Shown: piece after piece, positions 34,135 through 43,097 of the stretch
How the letters are laid out: the number at the start of each line of letters is the position of its first letter
Position numbering within the stretch: position 1 is the stretch's first letter
Source of the DNA: Phycisphaerae bacterium
Lineage (GTDB): Bacteria; Planctomycetota; Phycisphaerae; UBA1845
Direction: 5' to 3'
Assembly (NCBI GenBank): GCA_024102815.1
Contig: JAGFJJ010000007.1
Location: 1-64,000 of the forward strand
Length of the DNA: 64,000 bases
Translations under genes and position numbers: made by a program
Notes under the pieces: model-generated
Database searches by the model: none
Told to the model about the DNA's origin: nothing
What the model saw: the letters and a program-made list of their open reading frames with translations, nothing else

Positions 34135-34911
34135 TCACGCCAATCCGAAGAACGCCTGCGTGTTGGCCGTCATCTGCTCCGCAAGGGCTTCGAGCGATTC
34201 GCCGCGAAGCTCCGCCAGGAAGCGGGCGGTATGGGCCAAGAACGAAGGCTCGTTCGGCTTGCGCCCGCGCACCGGCTCCGGCGAAAGATACGGCGCATCC
34301 GTCTCGACCATCAGCCGGTCCGCCGGATACGTCCGCGCCACCTCCTGCGTCTCCTTCGATTTGCGAAACGTCACCGTGCCGGTGAACGAAACTCGCCAAC
34401 CGTGCGCGCCGATCAGGTCTGCCTCCGCCGGGCCGCCTCCGAAGCAGTGAAACACGACGCGCCGGCCGGAGTAGCCTTCGTCAATCAGAATGGCGATCGT
34501 GTCGTCGAGCGCCTCCCGGCTGTGGATGATAATCGGGCGATCCAGCGGCAGCGCCCGTCGAAGCTGTTCGGCGAAGACCCGCTTTTGCACGGCGCGCTCC
34601 GCGAAGTCGTAGTGGTAGTCCAGGCCCATCTCGCCGAAGGCCACGATGGGCTCGTCCCGCCACAAGCGGGCGAGTTCCTCCAGGTCGGCGTCGGACACCT
34701 TGCCGGCCCCGTGCGGATGAATTCCCGCGGCGACCCGAACCACGTCAGGATATTTCCGAGCCAGACTCAGCGCAGCCGCCGCATCCGCCAGGTCCGTGGC
34801 CACGCTGATGATCCGCTCCACGCCAGCTTCCGCGGCGCGGGCGAGCACCGCCTCTAGCTGCTCCGAAAGCTCCGCGTAGGTCAGGTGGCAATGCGAATCG
34901 ATGAGGTTCAT
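34135..34911 (-). CDS. tatD: TatD family metal-dependent hydrolase
   Basis: TatD-like proteins are TIM-barrel metallohydrolases with 3'-5' exonuclease or deoxyribonuclease activity. The 258-residue protein begins MNLIDSHCHL, with the two metal-binding His, and continues with VAFGEMGLDYHYD (metal Glu), PIIIHSREALDDT, VVFHCFGG and the final Asp in LMVETDAPYLSP. All metal ligands are present. The ATG at 34911 is chosen because the fold starts there; residues from 34941 add nothing. It is followed by a non-coding gap before the tRNA. Confidence 0.94.
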   Translation of the reverse strand: MNLIDSHCHLTYAELSEQLEAVLARAAEAGVERIISVATDLADAAAALSLARKYPDVVRVAAGIHPHGAGKVSDADLEELARLWRDEPIVAFGEMGLDYHYDFAERAVQKRVFAEQLRRALPLDRPIIIHSREALDDTIAILIDEGYSGRRVVFHCFGGGPAEADLIGAHGWRVSFTGTVTFRKSKETQEVARTYPADRLMVETDAPYLSPEPVRGRKPNEPSFLAHTARFLAELRGESLEALAEQMTANTQAFFGLA

Positions 34912-34971
34912 GATGATTGGGGAGTGCCGCAATGATGGCACAGTTTGTTGATCGGGCGCCCCCGACCGGCA

Positions 34972-35400
34972 TTACTCCCCACGGCGATACGCGTCCGGGA
35001 AATGCTCGATGACGGGCTTGCCGCCCGGGGGCCAGAGTACCAGCACGAGATCGAAACGACAGGGAACCGAGAGCAACCGGCGGTGGGCAAGGAACCAGCG
35101 GGCGGTGCGCTCCACCCGAAGCCACTTCTGCCGCGAGACGGTTTCATCCAGCGGCTGATGCTCTTCGGAGGCTCGTGTCTTGACTTCCACGAAGACGACG
35201 TTGTCGCCGTCGAGCGTGATCAGGTCGATTTCGCCGGCCGGGCAATGGAAATTCCGGGCCAAGACGCGATGCCCGCGCTCGGCGAGATACCGCCGGGCAC
35301 GGCGCTCGCCACGACGCCCGAGGCGCAGATGTGGCGGACTACGCCGAAGCCGCAGCCAATTCAGGCTCGCGAGTCTTGCTCTTACTGACGCGAAGTTCAC
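34972..35400 (-). CDS. yraN: YraN/UPF0102 family protein (endonuclease-like fold)
   Basis: This 142-residue protein belongs to the YraN family, which has a restriction-endonuclease-like core of unproven role. Visible signature segments are LGRRGERRARRYLAERGHRV, FHCPAGEIDLITLDGDNVVF and VEVKTRAS, with the D-ExK active-site pattern intact. The GTG start at 35400 would overlap the end of rplS by 62 bases; a shorter start is possible because the conserved core begins at about residue 27. Its place after rplS is a common bacterial arrangement. Confidence 0.88.
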   Translation of the reverse strand: MNFASVRARLASLNWLRLRRSPPHLRLGRRGERRARRYLAERGHRVLARNFHCPAGEIDLITLDGDNVVFVEVKTRASEEHQPLDETVSRQKWLRVERTARWFLAHRRLLSVPCRFDLVLVLWPPGGKPVIEHFPDAYRRGE

Positions 35401-35734
35401 GCAGTCGCCGTGCCTTGCCGATGCGGTGCCGCAGGTAGTACAGCTTTGCCCGCCGCACTTTGCCGCGACGCTTGACCACCACGTCCACGACGTTCGGTGA
35501 GTGAACCAGGAAAGTCCGCTCCACGCCCTCGTCGCCGACGAACCGCCGAACCGTGAACGCTTCGTTCACGCCCGTGCTGCGGCGGGCGATGACCACGCCG
35601 GTGAACGTCTGAAGACGCTCCTTGTCGCCCTCCCGGATACGACAGCGAACGTCGACCGTATCGCCGATGTGAAACGTCGGTACACTCGACTTGAAGAACT
35701 TCTGTTCGACGATCTTGATCAGTGGCGAGGACAT
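35339..35734 (-). CDS. rplS: 50S ribosomal protein L19
   Basis: L19 sits at the 30S-50S interface. The 131-residue protein matches the family throughout: FHIGDTVDVRCRIREGDKER, VIARRSTGVNEAFTVRRF, GVERTFLVHSPNVVDVVVKR and KVRRAKLYYLRHRIGKARRL. The start is the ATG at 35734 (MSSPLIKIVEQ). The 16-residue tail rich in Lys, Arg and Ala is longer than in E. coli. It is separated from trmD by about 150 bases. Confidence 0.97.
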   Translation of the reverse strand: MSSPLIKIVEQKFFKSSVPTFHIGDTVDVRCRIREGDKERLQTFTGVVIARRSTGVNEAFTVRRFVGDEGVERTFLVHSPNVVDVVVKRRGKVRRAKLYYLRHRIGKARRLRELRVSKSKTREPELAAASA

Positions 35735-35884
35735 GCCCGAAAACTCCGCAATGCTAAACCGGCCGCTACGTCCGCCCGCTGACTTCCCGCATGGCGGAGA
35801 TACCCAATCGCTCGCCCTCGATCGCACTCCCGCGATGGGCTCGCTGTAAACCCAATGCTCAACCGCCGATCCGATCGGCGTGCC

Positions 35885-36583
35885 CTAGTCCTCCGACTCG
35901 GCGTGTCCGCGTAACAGGTCGGGACGCCGCTCCGCCGTGATCCGCCGGGCCTGCTCTTCGCGCCAGGCGGCAACCGCCTGATGATCACCCGAAAGCAGAA
36001 TCTCCGGAACGGTCATGCCCCGGAACTCGCGCGGCCGCGTGTACTGCGGATACTCCAGCATACCCATCGAGAACGAATCGCATCCCGCGGATTCGTCGTC
36101 TCCCAGGGCGCCCGGAAGCAGCCGGACGATCGCGTCAACGAGCACCATCGCGGCCGGCTCACCACCGGAGAGAACATAGTCTCCGATGGAAATCTCGCGG
36201 GAGCCGAGGCCCTCGTGGATACGCTCGTCGAACCCCTCGTAGTGCCCGCACAGAAACACCAGCCACGTTTCCCGGGCCAGGGTCTCAACGATCGACTGTG
36301 TGAGCGGTTCGCCTCGCGGACTGAGCAGTACGCGCGTCGACGTCTCCGCCCTACTGCCCTCGATGTGCTCCACGGCCTCGAAAACCGGACCGCACATCAT
36401 CACCATTCCCGGGCCGCCGCCAAACGGGCGATCGTCCACGGTGCGGTGTTTGTCATGGGTGAAGTCGCGGATGTTGGTACAACCGATCGACACGAGCCCG
36501 GCTCGCCGGGCCCGACCCACGATGCTTGACTCCAGAAACGGTTCAAAAACCTCGGGAAACAGCGTGAGGATATCGATGCGCAT
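35885..36583 (-). CDS. trmD: tRNA (guanine-N1-)-methyltransferase TrmD
   Basis: TrmD methylates G37 next to the anticodon using S-adenosylmethionine and prevents frameshifting. The 232-residue protein has the SPOUT trefoil-knot landmarks: [54 protein letters not shown] and [11 protein letters not shown], plus the [14 protein letters not shown] segment. The start is the ATG at 36583, 18 bases after the rpsP stop codon. The rimM gene that usually lies between rpsP and trmD is missing here. Confidence 0.97.
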   Translation of the reverse strand: MRIDILTLFPEVFEPFLESSIVGRARRAGLVSIGCTNIRDFTHDKHRTVDDRPFGGGPGMVMMCGPVFEAVEHIEGSRAETSTRVLLSPRGEPLTQSIVETLARETWLVFLCGHYEGFDERIHEGLGSREISIGDYVLSGGEPAAMVLVDAIVRLLPGALGDDESAGCDSFSMGMLEYPQYTRPREFRGMTVPEILLSGDHQAVAAWREEQARRITAERRPDLLRGHAESED

Positions 36584-36601
36584 TCCGCGCCGTCCCCGGC
36601 G

Positions 36602-36868
36602 CTACGATGCGCGCCCGGCCGCGCCGATCCCGTGCTTCGAAAGGAGATCGCGCACCGTTTCGCTCGGTTGAGCGCCCACGCTCAGCCAGTAGGCCACGCG
36701 CTCGCGATCGCAACTGAATTCCTGCTCGTTGCTTTCGCGGCGCGGGTCATAATGACCGAGTTCCTCGATCACGACGCTGTCCCGCGATCGGCGACGATCG
36801 ACGGCGACCACCCGGTAGACCGGCACGAAACGCCGGCCGATTCGCTTGAGACGTAACCTCACAGCCAC
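36602..36868 (-). CDS. rpsP: 30S ribosomal protein S16
   Basis: S16 is needed for 30S assembly. The 88-residue protein follows the family closely (VAVRLRLKRIGRRFVPVYRV, DRRRSRDSVVIEELGHYDPR and RVAYWLSVGAQPSETVRDLL). The start is the GTG at 36868, because the family begins MAVxIRLxRxG and AGGAGGA lies 6 bases upstream. It is the first gene of the minus-strand rpsP-trmD-rplS-yraN-tatD group. Confidence 0.96.
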   Translation of the reverse strand: MAVRLRLKRIGRRFVPVYRVVAVDRRRSRDSVVIEELGHYDPRRESNEQEFSCDRERVAYWLSVGAQPSETVRDLLSKHGIGAAGRAS

Positions 36869-37000
36869 GAACGTCCTCCTGCCCGCGCCGCCTCGGCGCT
36901 TCCTATCCCTGCCACGCTGGCCAGAGTCGGGCAAGTATAGCGGAGAGCGCGGGTTCGGCAAGCCCCGCCGTGTCAGCGATCGGGCTTGGGATTTCACTCA

Positions 37001-37042
37001 GAAAAAGAAAGCACCGCTCGCCCGAAGGCGAAACGGTGCTTT
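37001..37042 (-). terminator. Rho-independent terminator between nrdJ and rpsP
   Basis: On the minus strand a 9-bp stem AAAGCACCG/CGGTGCTTT encloses a second hairpin with a TTCG loop and is followed by CTTTTTC. It separates the nrdJ transcript (stop at 37249) from the promoter region of rpsP (start 36868). Confidence 0.8.
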
Positions 37043-37248
37043 CCGGAGGGGAAAGAAGCCAGGTAAAACGTACTGCTTAAACCGACCCCTTTATGATGTT
37101 TTCATCGGCGACATGGTTCCAAGACCTCGTCGCCAAGCGTTCTATCGTCGAACTTCCTGGGGCAACTTTTGTCGATCCTGAATTATTCTACGCACCATGT
37201 CCGAAAAGTCGCCTGTTACGCTCATTGTTACCGGACGAACGACAAATA

Positions 37249-39879
37249 TCAACACCGGGAATAGCCGCAGGATTCACAGCTGATGCAGCCCTCCTTGTAT
37301 CGGAGCGGCTGGCGGCATTCTGGGCAGACCACTTTGAACTGCGCCTCTTGTCCGGGCGCGCCGAGCGCATCGATCCGGTGCAGGGCTGAAGATAAAGTAG
37401 AAACTGATGAACGCGCCATTGTCTTTATCGCCCCCTCGCTCTGTGTTCCACGCAGCTTCGGGTCCGATGCGTTCACCCCTTTATTTCCGTTGCCGTTGCC
37501 GTGACCGTTTCCGTTCCCGTTGCCGCCGTTGCCCTCGTGCCCCGGCTTCTTGGGCGTGGGCGAGGACAGTTCGGCTTCACCAAGGAGCAGGGCTCGCAAT
37601 CCGCGGTCTTCTTTGACCTTCAGGTAGCGCTTCAAAGCCCGGGCAAGACCATCACCCAGGCTCATGATTTTGCCCTCCTTGGTCTGTACCTGGAGGCTCG
37701 ACCCGATCGAATGCAGCTGGCGGACCACGTGAATCAGGCTCCCGCCGGAACGCAGCCAGAGGCTGATAAGCCGGCAGATGGCCTCGAGATCACTGTTGGC
37801 CAGATCGCCACCCTTCCCGAGCTGGGCGAACACCTCCAACTCGCGCTCCGTGCGCGGATCGACGGTGATGTTGATATGCATGTTACCGAAAGGCGTAAGT
37901 TGCCGGACGCGCACGCTGCTTTGAATCTCGGGCAGGATGGCCGGCTCGAGTTCCTTGGGTGCCTCCGCCACGGCGGTCGCCTTCTGCTTGGCATGAGTCG
38001 CATCGCTGCTCTTGAGGGCCATGGGCTGGTGTTGTCGGCATCCGTTTCGGTACACGGTCACGCCCTTGCACTGCAATTCGTAGGCGAGGCGATAGATCTC
38101 ATCCACCTGCTCGATACTGGCCTCTTCGGGAAAATTGATGGTCTTGGAGATGGAGGCATCGCAATGCCGCTGGAAACCGGCCTGCATGCGCATATGCCAG
38201 ACGGGGGCGATGTCGTGCGCGCAGACGAACACGCGCTTCACTTCATCGGGAATGCCGTCCGCGCGGGCGAGGGTGCCGTCCGTGGCAATGCGCTCCATCA
38301 ACCCCTCGCTCAAGAAGCCACGGTCACGCGCCACCTGCTCGAAGATCGGATTGATCTCGATCATCGGGGCCGCGCCCTCATCTTGCCCGCGCAATACGTT
38401 GCGGAAATACGCCAGGCTGTAGAGCGGCTCGATGCCGCCGGAACAGCCGGCAATGATGCTGATGGTGCCCGTCGGTGCCACGGTCGTGCACGTGGCGTTA
38501 CGCATCGGGCGGTGGAACTTCGTGTCGTAAATGCTGCCCTTCCAGTTGGGGAACGATCCCCGCTCCCGCGCCAGTAGCTCGCTGTAGGCGTGCGATTCGT
38601 CATTGACGAACTGCATGAACCGCTCGCCCCAGGCCACGCCCTCCTCGCTGTTGTAAGGGACGTCCAGAAGATACAGGGCATCGGCAAATCCCATGATGCC
38701 TAAGCCGATCTTGCGATTGCCCTTGCAGATCGCGTCAATCTGTGGGAGGGGATAGCGGTTCGCGTCGATGACGTTGTCCAGGAAACGAACGCTCTCCTGA
38801 ATCGTTTCCCGCAGGCCGTCCCAGTCCACCGCGGCTGATCCGTCTTCACCGCGGTGAACGAACAGGGCCAGGTTGACGCTGCCGAGATTGCACGCCTCGA
38901 ATGGAAGCAGCGGCTGTTCCCCGCAGGGATTGGTCGCCTCGATGCGGCCGATGTGCGGCGTGGGATTGTCCTCGTTGATGCGGTCGATGAACACTACGCC
39001 CGGTTCGCCCGTCCGGTGGGCGTTGCGGACGATGAAGTCCCAGATGTCGCGCATCGTGTAGAACTCGCCCTCTGGCGCCGGTTCACCCGGCCGCAATTCC
39101 ACCAGCGAGCGAATGTCGTACTCCCAGATCTTCAGCTCGCGCGGAAGCAGATAGGTGCGGCCGGTGCGCGGATTGCGCACGACGTGCGGCCCGTCGGGGT
39201 CGGTCTTGAAGGACTCCATCCAGGCGTCCGTGACTTTGACCGAGATGTTGTAATTCGTGAATTGAGAAAGATCCTCCTTGGCATGGAGGAACTTGAGAAT
39301 GTCGGGATGATCGATGTACATCATCCCCATGTTGGCGCCACGGCGGAAAGCACCTTGTTGAATGGCATTGGTCGCCTCGCTGAACGCCCGCCAGAAGGAG
39401 ATCGGGCCGCTCGTTGTTCCACCGGAACTCTTGATGTAGTCGCCGGTGGGGCGCAGCTCGTCGAAGGCGAAGCCCGTTCCACCCCCGGCCTTTTGAATCA
39501 GCGCGGTGTACTTGATTGCATCGAAGATCTCATCAATGCTGTCGCCGACGGGAAGCACGAAACAGGCGCTGAGCATGCCCATTTCACGCCCCGCGTTCAT
39601 CAGCGTCGGGCTGTTGGGCATGAACCGCCGACTTGTCATCAGCGCATAAAAACGGTCTTCCCATTCGCTGCGAACGACCGGATCGGCGTCGTAGCTCAAC
39701 TCGGCGTCGGCGATGGCCTTGGCCACGCGACGAAACAAGTCCTGCGGTGATTCCACGCACCGCCCCTGCTCATCCTTTTTCAGGTATCGCGCCTTGAGAA
39801 CACGCTCCGCGTTGGGCGAGAACGCTACCGTCGCTCCGTGACCCGTCCGTCCAGGTTCCTTCCCGTTGGCCCGTACCAT
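37249..39879 (-). CDS. nrdJ: Vitamin B12-dependent (class II) ribonucleotide reductase
   Basis: This enzyme reduces ribonucleotides using adenosylcobalamin, independent of oxygen. The 876-residue protein has the class II landmarks: RRFMPNSPTLMNAG, an active-site Cys in LSACFVLPVGDSID, NPCGEQPLLPFEACNLGSVN with the Asn-Cys-Glu radical residues, and APTGTISIIAGCSGGIEP. The C-terminal half carries the NrdJ-specific domain. It ends in a zinc-ribbon-like CPECRQPLRYKEGCISCESC joined by a Gly-Asn-rich linker (about residues 775-800). The start is the ATG at 39879. No class I enzyme is in the window. A terminator follows at 37001-37042. Confidence 0.96.
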   Translation of the reverse strand: MVRANGKEPGRTGHGATVAFSPNAERVLKARYLKKDEQGRCVESPQDLFRRVAKAIADAELSYDADPVVRSEWEDRFYALMTSRRFMPNSPTLMNAGREMGMLSACFVLPVGDSIDEIFDAIKYTALIQKAGGGTGFAFDELRPTGDYIKSSGGTTSGPISFWRAFSEATNAIQQGAFRRGANMGMMYIDHPDILKFLHAKEDLSQFTNYNISVKVTDAWMESFKTDPDGPHVVRNPRTGRTYLLPRELKIWEYDIRSLVELRPGEPAPEGEFYTMRDIWDFIVRNAHRTGEPGVVFIDRINEDNPTPHIGRIEATNPCGEQPLLPFEACNLGSVNLALFVHRGEDGSAAVDWDGLRETIQESVRFLDNVIDANRYPLPQIDAICKGNRKIGLGIMGFADALYLLDVPYNSEEGVAWGERFMQFVNDESHAYSELLARERGSFPNWKGSIYDTKFHRPMRNATCTTVAPTGTISIIAGCSGGIEPLYSLAYFRNVLRGQDEGAAPMIEINPIFEQVARDRGFLSEGLMERIATDGTLARADGIPDEVKRVFVCAHDIAPVWHMRMQAGFQRHCDASISKTINFPEEASIEQVDEIYRLAYELQCKGVTVYRNGCRQHQPMALKSSDATHAKQKATAVAEAPKELEPAILPEIQSSVRVRQLTPFGNMHINITVDPRTERELEVFAQLGKGGDLANSDLEAICRLISLWLRSGGSLIHVVRQLHSIGSSLQVQTKEGKIMSLGDGLARALKRYLKVKEDRGLRALLLGEAELSSPTPKKPGHEGNGGNGNGNGHGNGNGNKGVNASDPKLRGTQSEGAIKTMARSSVSTLSSALHRIDALGAPGQEAQFKVVCPECRQPLRYKEGCISCESCGYSRC

Positions 39880-40483
39880 GTGATCTCATTCCCAAAAGTC
39901 GGCCCTGCTTGACCGAGATTATGGCGAAAACATACCCCCGGACCGCGCGCACGGCCGTTCCTTGGCACTTCAGAATCCGGGTTTAATTCGTTTGCCCCGA
40001 TCCCCTGGCAAACCGCCGATCCGACCGGCCAGCGGCACATCCGATAACCGGTCCTGGTCCGCCCGGCGGGATGAAAAAGGAAGTTGCTGGCTCAAATCGG
40101 CAACCTGAAATCTACTCCACGAATGGTGTTCCGTCAAATAAAAACGCCAAGATATTGTATGCTCTTCTTCGGCATCCACTTGGGTTTCCGGTAACATTTT
40201 TCTTGCGCTAACCTTACCGCTGCAACGACCCCGAATTCACATTGCGAATTCTCCCGCCGCCCGCAAAGAAGCCCCCTAACATATTACGAATATCGAATGC
40301 CGCTGGCCCAAGAAAAATCGGTACCGATATGGGGGCATTTTGACGCAGGATCGGGCGAGAACGCTCTTGGAGCCGTCGCATTCCTGCTTTCATCTCGCGA
40401 CAGCGGACTGATTGCAATTTGCGATGAATACAGTATCCTGCGGCGGCCGCGCCGGTCGATCCCCGGGGGCAGGAGGCTCCACC
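39880..40483. other. Divergent promoter region between nrdJ and the SPOR-like gene
   Basis: I see no gene. The middle (about 40120-40210) is AT-rich. I looked for a cobalamin riboswitch (B12 box) and for paired NrdR-type boxes upstream of nrdJ and could not find either by eye. Confidence 0.4.
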
Positions 40484-41311
40484 ATGGGAAAAGCACGTCG
40501 GGGGCGAGCTCTGTTCGACCTCCTGGATCAGGAGCAGTCGGACGCAGCGGAAAAACTGAAGATTCCGGGCTGGTTTGATGGACACCGAACCGAGCGCGAG
40601 GCGCCCATCCGCATGGATCGGGAACGGGGCGCCTCAACTCGTGGCGCTGACGACGAGGGCGACGAGACAGCCCCGTTGATCGAATTTGACGGCGGATACG
40701 TGCGGCTCACCCTTTCGAGCCTGTTTGCTGCGGCCGCGGCATTTGCTTTGCTGGCGGTCCTGACGACGGTTTTTCAGGCCGGTCGGCACATGGGCTACCA
40801 GGCCGGTGCCCGCCGGGGCTTTGAGGAAGGGCGGGTTGCCGCGTTGCCGGATGGCGGTGACGAGATGGCAGCCGCCAGGAGCCAGGTGCCGGCGACGCAT
40901 CTGATCGCGGCCTTGGCTCCGGAGGGCTCCAGTTCGGCGGGGGCACCGAATAGAGCCAGCGAAGCTGAGCCGGCGCTCGAGACCGCGGGGGCAACGTCGG
41001 CGTCCGGCCAGTGGGTACGAGATCACACGTACATCGTTGTCCAGGAGTTCCGCCCCGACCGGCAGCAGGATGTGGAGCCCGCCCGAGCGTTTCTGGAGGA
41101 GCGGGGCATCGGAACATCCCCGGTGACCTTCGATTCGGGGCGGATCCAGCTCATCACACGGACCGGGTTCGACCGCTCGGATGATGGGGGTCGGCGCCAG
41201 GCGGATGAGTTGCTTCAGCGGGTTCGTACCCTCGGTTCGGAGTATTACGCCTCAGGCGGCGGGTACAAGCTGGAAGGGTACTTCAAGACGTTAAAAGAAG
41301 ACCATTGGTAA
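40484..41311 (+). CDS. Single-pass membrane protein with SPOR-like C-terminus
   Basis: I recognise no full-length family. The 275-residue protein has a charged cytoplasmic N-terminus, one transmembrane helix (LSSLFAAAAAFALLAVLTTV), an Ala-rich spacer, and a C-terminal 85 residues (YIVVQEFRPDRQQDVEPARA onward) with the length and pattern of an SPOR peptidoglycan-binding domain (VQ-F opening, AxxFLEERGI, then RVRTLGSEY). The assignment to SPOR is tentative. The ATG at 40484 has GGAGGCTCC upstream. It lies 20 bases before the small basic protein gene, so both likely share a transcript. Confidence 0.6.
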   Translation: MGKARRGRALFDLLDQEQSDAAEKLKIPGWFDGHRTEREAPIRMDRERGASTRGADDEGDETAPLIEFDGGYVRLTLSSLFAAAAAFALLAVLTTVFQAGRHMGYQAGARRGFEEGRVAALPDGGDEMAAARSQVPATHLIAALAPEGSSSAGAPNRASEAEPALETAGATSASGQWVRDHTYIVVQEFRPDRQQDVEPARAFLEERGIGTSPVTFDSGRIQLITRTGFDRSDDGGRRQADELLQRVRTLGSEYYASGGGYKLEGYFKTLKEDHW

Positions 41312-41331
41312 TCGAAGCGGAGTAGGTCAGG

Positions 41332-41553
41332 ATGTCGCTGGACAAGTCTCTCAGATCCAAGAACATGCTCGTGCGGCACCGGAATGTACTCACCCGGGCT
41401 GAGCGAATCGAAGTGCTGAAGGAAACCGGTCGCTGGTCGGAGGATTCGACGGCCCTTCACCTGCCCAAGGTGGGTCACCGCAAGGCGGCGGTGGGCAAGA
41501 AGACCAAGACCAAAGCCGCGGAGGGTGAAGGCGAGGCCAAGAAAGAGGCCTGA
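41332..41553 (+). CDS. Small basic protein of the PVC-type family
   Basis: The 73-residue protein (MSLDKSLRSKNMLVRHRNVL, then TRAERIEVLKETGRWSED, then LPKVGHRKAAVGKKTK) matches the short basic proteins found across Planctomycetes, Verrucomicrobia and Chlamydiae. Their role is unknown; an rRNA or ribosome link has been suggested. The Lys-rich tail is longer than in most members. It supports the PVC assignment. It is followed by a clear terminator. Confidence 0.8.
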   Translation: MSLDKSLRSKNMLVRHRNVLTRAERIEVLKETGRWSEDSTALHLPKVGHRKAAVGKKTKTKAAEGEGEAKKEA

Positions 41554-41651
41554 TCCTCTGCCCCGCGGATTGGCTCCGGCGACGCCCATCGCCGATTGGA
41601 ATGGTTCCAGTCGTATCAGGTCGCAATGAGCATTCATTCAGCTAAGCGGTC

Positions 41652-41688
41652 GAGCCGCCGGGATATGATCCACGGCGGCTCTTTGTTT
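41652..41688 (+). terminator. Rho-independent terminator after the small basic protein gene
   Basis: An 8-bp stem GAGCCGCC/GGCGGCTC (41652-41659 with 41674-41681) is followed by TTTGTTTG. It ends the two-gene transcript 40484-41553 just before the aminotransferase gene. Confidence 0.75.
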
Positions 41689-41710
41689 GCGCATACCTGG
41701 AGGTAGCACC

Positions 41711-42832
41711 ATGAACACGGAGCGGTTCGTCGCGGATCGCGTGAAACACATTGGCGCGTCCGGCATCCGCCGGGTGTTTGATCTCGGAGCCCAGCTCAAG
41801 GACCCCATCAATCTCTCCATCGGACAGCCCGATTTCCCTGTCCCCGCCGCAGCCAAAGACGCCATGATTTCCGCCATCCGCGCCGACCACAACGGGTACA
41901 CGGTGACGCGCGGACTGCCGGCCTTGCGCCAGCGCATCGCGGGGCTGCTCAAGGAGGAACTCGGCTGGGAAGCCGACGTCTTCGTCACTTCGGGCGTTTC
42001 CGGCGGTCTCCTGTTGAGCATGCTGGCGTGCGTCAACCCGGGCGACGAGGTTATCTTTGGAGACCCTTGCTTCGTTTCCTACCCTTATCACGTCAGCCTG
42101 GCCGGCGGCGTCCCGGTACCGGTCGAGCTCTACGACGATTTCGGGCTGCATCCGGAACGCATCGCAAAAGCCATTACCTCGCGGACGAAGGTGCTGCTGT
42201 TGTGTTCACCGTCGAACCCCACGGGCGTGGTCTACCAGGAGGACGCCCTGCGGGAAGTGGTCCGGCTGGCGGAGCGGCACGACCTGCTGATCGTCATGGA
42301 CGAGATCTACCACATGCTCTGCTACGACGGCCCGAGTCCGTGCCCGGTGCGATTGGCGCCGGACCGGACCCTTCTGCTTCGCGGGTTTGCCAAGTCCTAC
42401 GCGATGACGGGGCTTCGGGTGGGATATGCAGCCGGACCGGAGCGGATTATCTCCGAGATGGCCAAGCTCCAGCAGTACACCTTCGTCTGCGCCCCCCATC
42501 CCGTTCAATACGGAGCCCTGGCAGCCCTGGATGTGGACATGAGCGAGCACGTGAAGTCGTACAAGGCGAAGCGCGATCTGGTGTGCCGGGAATTGAGCGG
42601 CTTCTTCGAGTTTGCACGGCCCTCCGGGGGTTTCTACGTCTTCCCGAAGGCGCCGACGAGATACCCGTCAGCGACGGCTTTCGTTGAAGAAGCAATCAAG
42701 CGGAACGTGCTGATTATTCCGGGAGAGGCGTTCAGCCGCAGGGATACCCATTTCCGCATCAGCTACGCGGCGCCGGACGAAAAAATCCGCCAGGGCTGCG
42801 CTGTCCTGCGCGCACTGGCGGAGGAGTCGTGA
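41711..42832 (+). CDS. Class I/II pyridoxal-phosphate aminotransferase
   Basis: The 373-residue protein is a fold-type I aminotransferase of the aspartate aminotransferase family. Visible are NLSIGQPDFPVP, the substrate-loop HNGYTVTRGLPALRQRIA, SPSNPTGVVYQ, MDEIYHMLCYDG with the PLP-binding Asp and Tyr, the Schiff-base Lys in LRGFAKSYAMTGLRVGY, and the terminal Arg in DTHFRISYA. Substrate range cannot be told. The ATG at 41711 has CTGGAGG 8-10 bases upstream. Upstream in-frame starts precede that ribosome binding site and are less likely. Confidence 0.92.
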   Translation: MNTERFVADRVKHIGASGIRRVFDLGAQLKDPINLSIGQPDFPVPAAAKDAMISAIRADHNGYTVTRGLPALRQRIAGLLKEELGWEADVFVTSGVSGGLLLSMLACVNPGDEVIFGDPCFVSYPYHVSLAGGVPVPVELYDDFGLHPERIAKAITSRTKVLLLCSPSNPTGVVYQEDALREVVRLAERHDLLIVMDEIYHMLCYDGPSPCPVRLAPDRTLLLRGFAKSYAMTGLRVGYAAGPERIISEMAKLQQYTFVCAPHPVQYGALAALDVDMSEHVKSYKAKRDLVCRELSGFFEFARPSGGFYVFPKAPTRYPSATAFVEEAIKRNVLIIPGEAFSRRDTHFRISYAAPDEKIRQGCAVLRALAEES

Positions 42833-42850
42833 GATCTTGCGGCTCCAGGA

Positions 42851-42952
42851 TCAGCCTGTGGGCGTCGCCTGCCCGGTGAGCAGGGCGAGGATGAGCTGAA
42901 CCAGAAGCGGCAGAATGCTGTTGAGGATCGAGGAGATAAACAGGTTGATCAT
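42851..42952 (-). CDS. Possible 33-residue hydrophobic peptide
   Basis: A short minus-strand frame starts at the ATG at 42952 and encodes MINLFISSILNSILPLLVQL followed by ILALLTGQATPTG. It is almost one continuous membrane helix with Asn and Gln spaced along it. GGGAG lies about 10 bases upstream. It sits downstream of the 5S rRNA gene and its terminator and converges on the aminotransferase stop codon. Length and character recall small membrane peptides or type I toxins, but chance cannot be excluded. Confidence 0.4.
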   Translation of the reverse strand: MINLFISSILNSILPLLVQLILALLTGQATPTG

Positions 42953-43064
42953 ATGTCGATGCTCCCGGGGAACCGACTCCAAAGCGGTTGCCTGACACGC
43001 GACGTTGCGCCTCGACAACCGCAACTGATGTTCGGCGATCGGCTCGGGTTTCCTTTAGCGCAAG

Positions 43065-43091
43065 AAAATACCCGCCGAAGCGGGTATTTTT
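43065..43091. terminator. Bidirectional terminator of 5S rRNA
   Basis: A perfect 10-bp stem AAAATACCCG/CGGGTATTTT encloses a 6-base loop; on the minus strand it reads CTTCGG, a C(UUCG)G tetraloop. The stem ends in T-runs on both strands, so it can end the 5S transcript leftward and any read-through from the aminotransferase rightward. Confidence 0.9.
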
Positions 43092-43097
43092 AAAAAG

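Noticed and set aside
39880-40483. Cobalamin riboswitch upstream of the B12-dependent reductase
   Set aside because: No B12-box-like sequence was found on the minus strand, and class II reductases often lack one.
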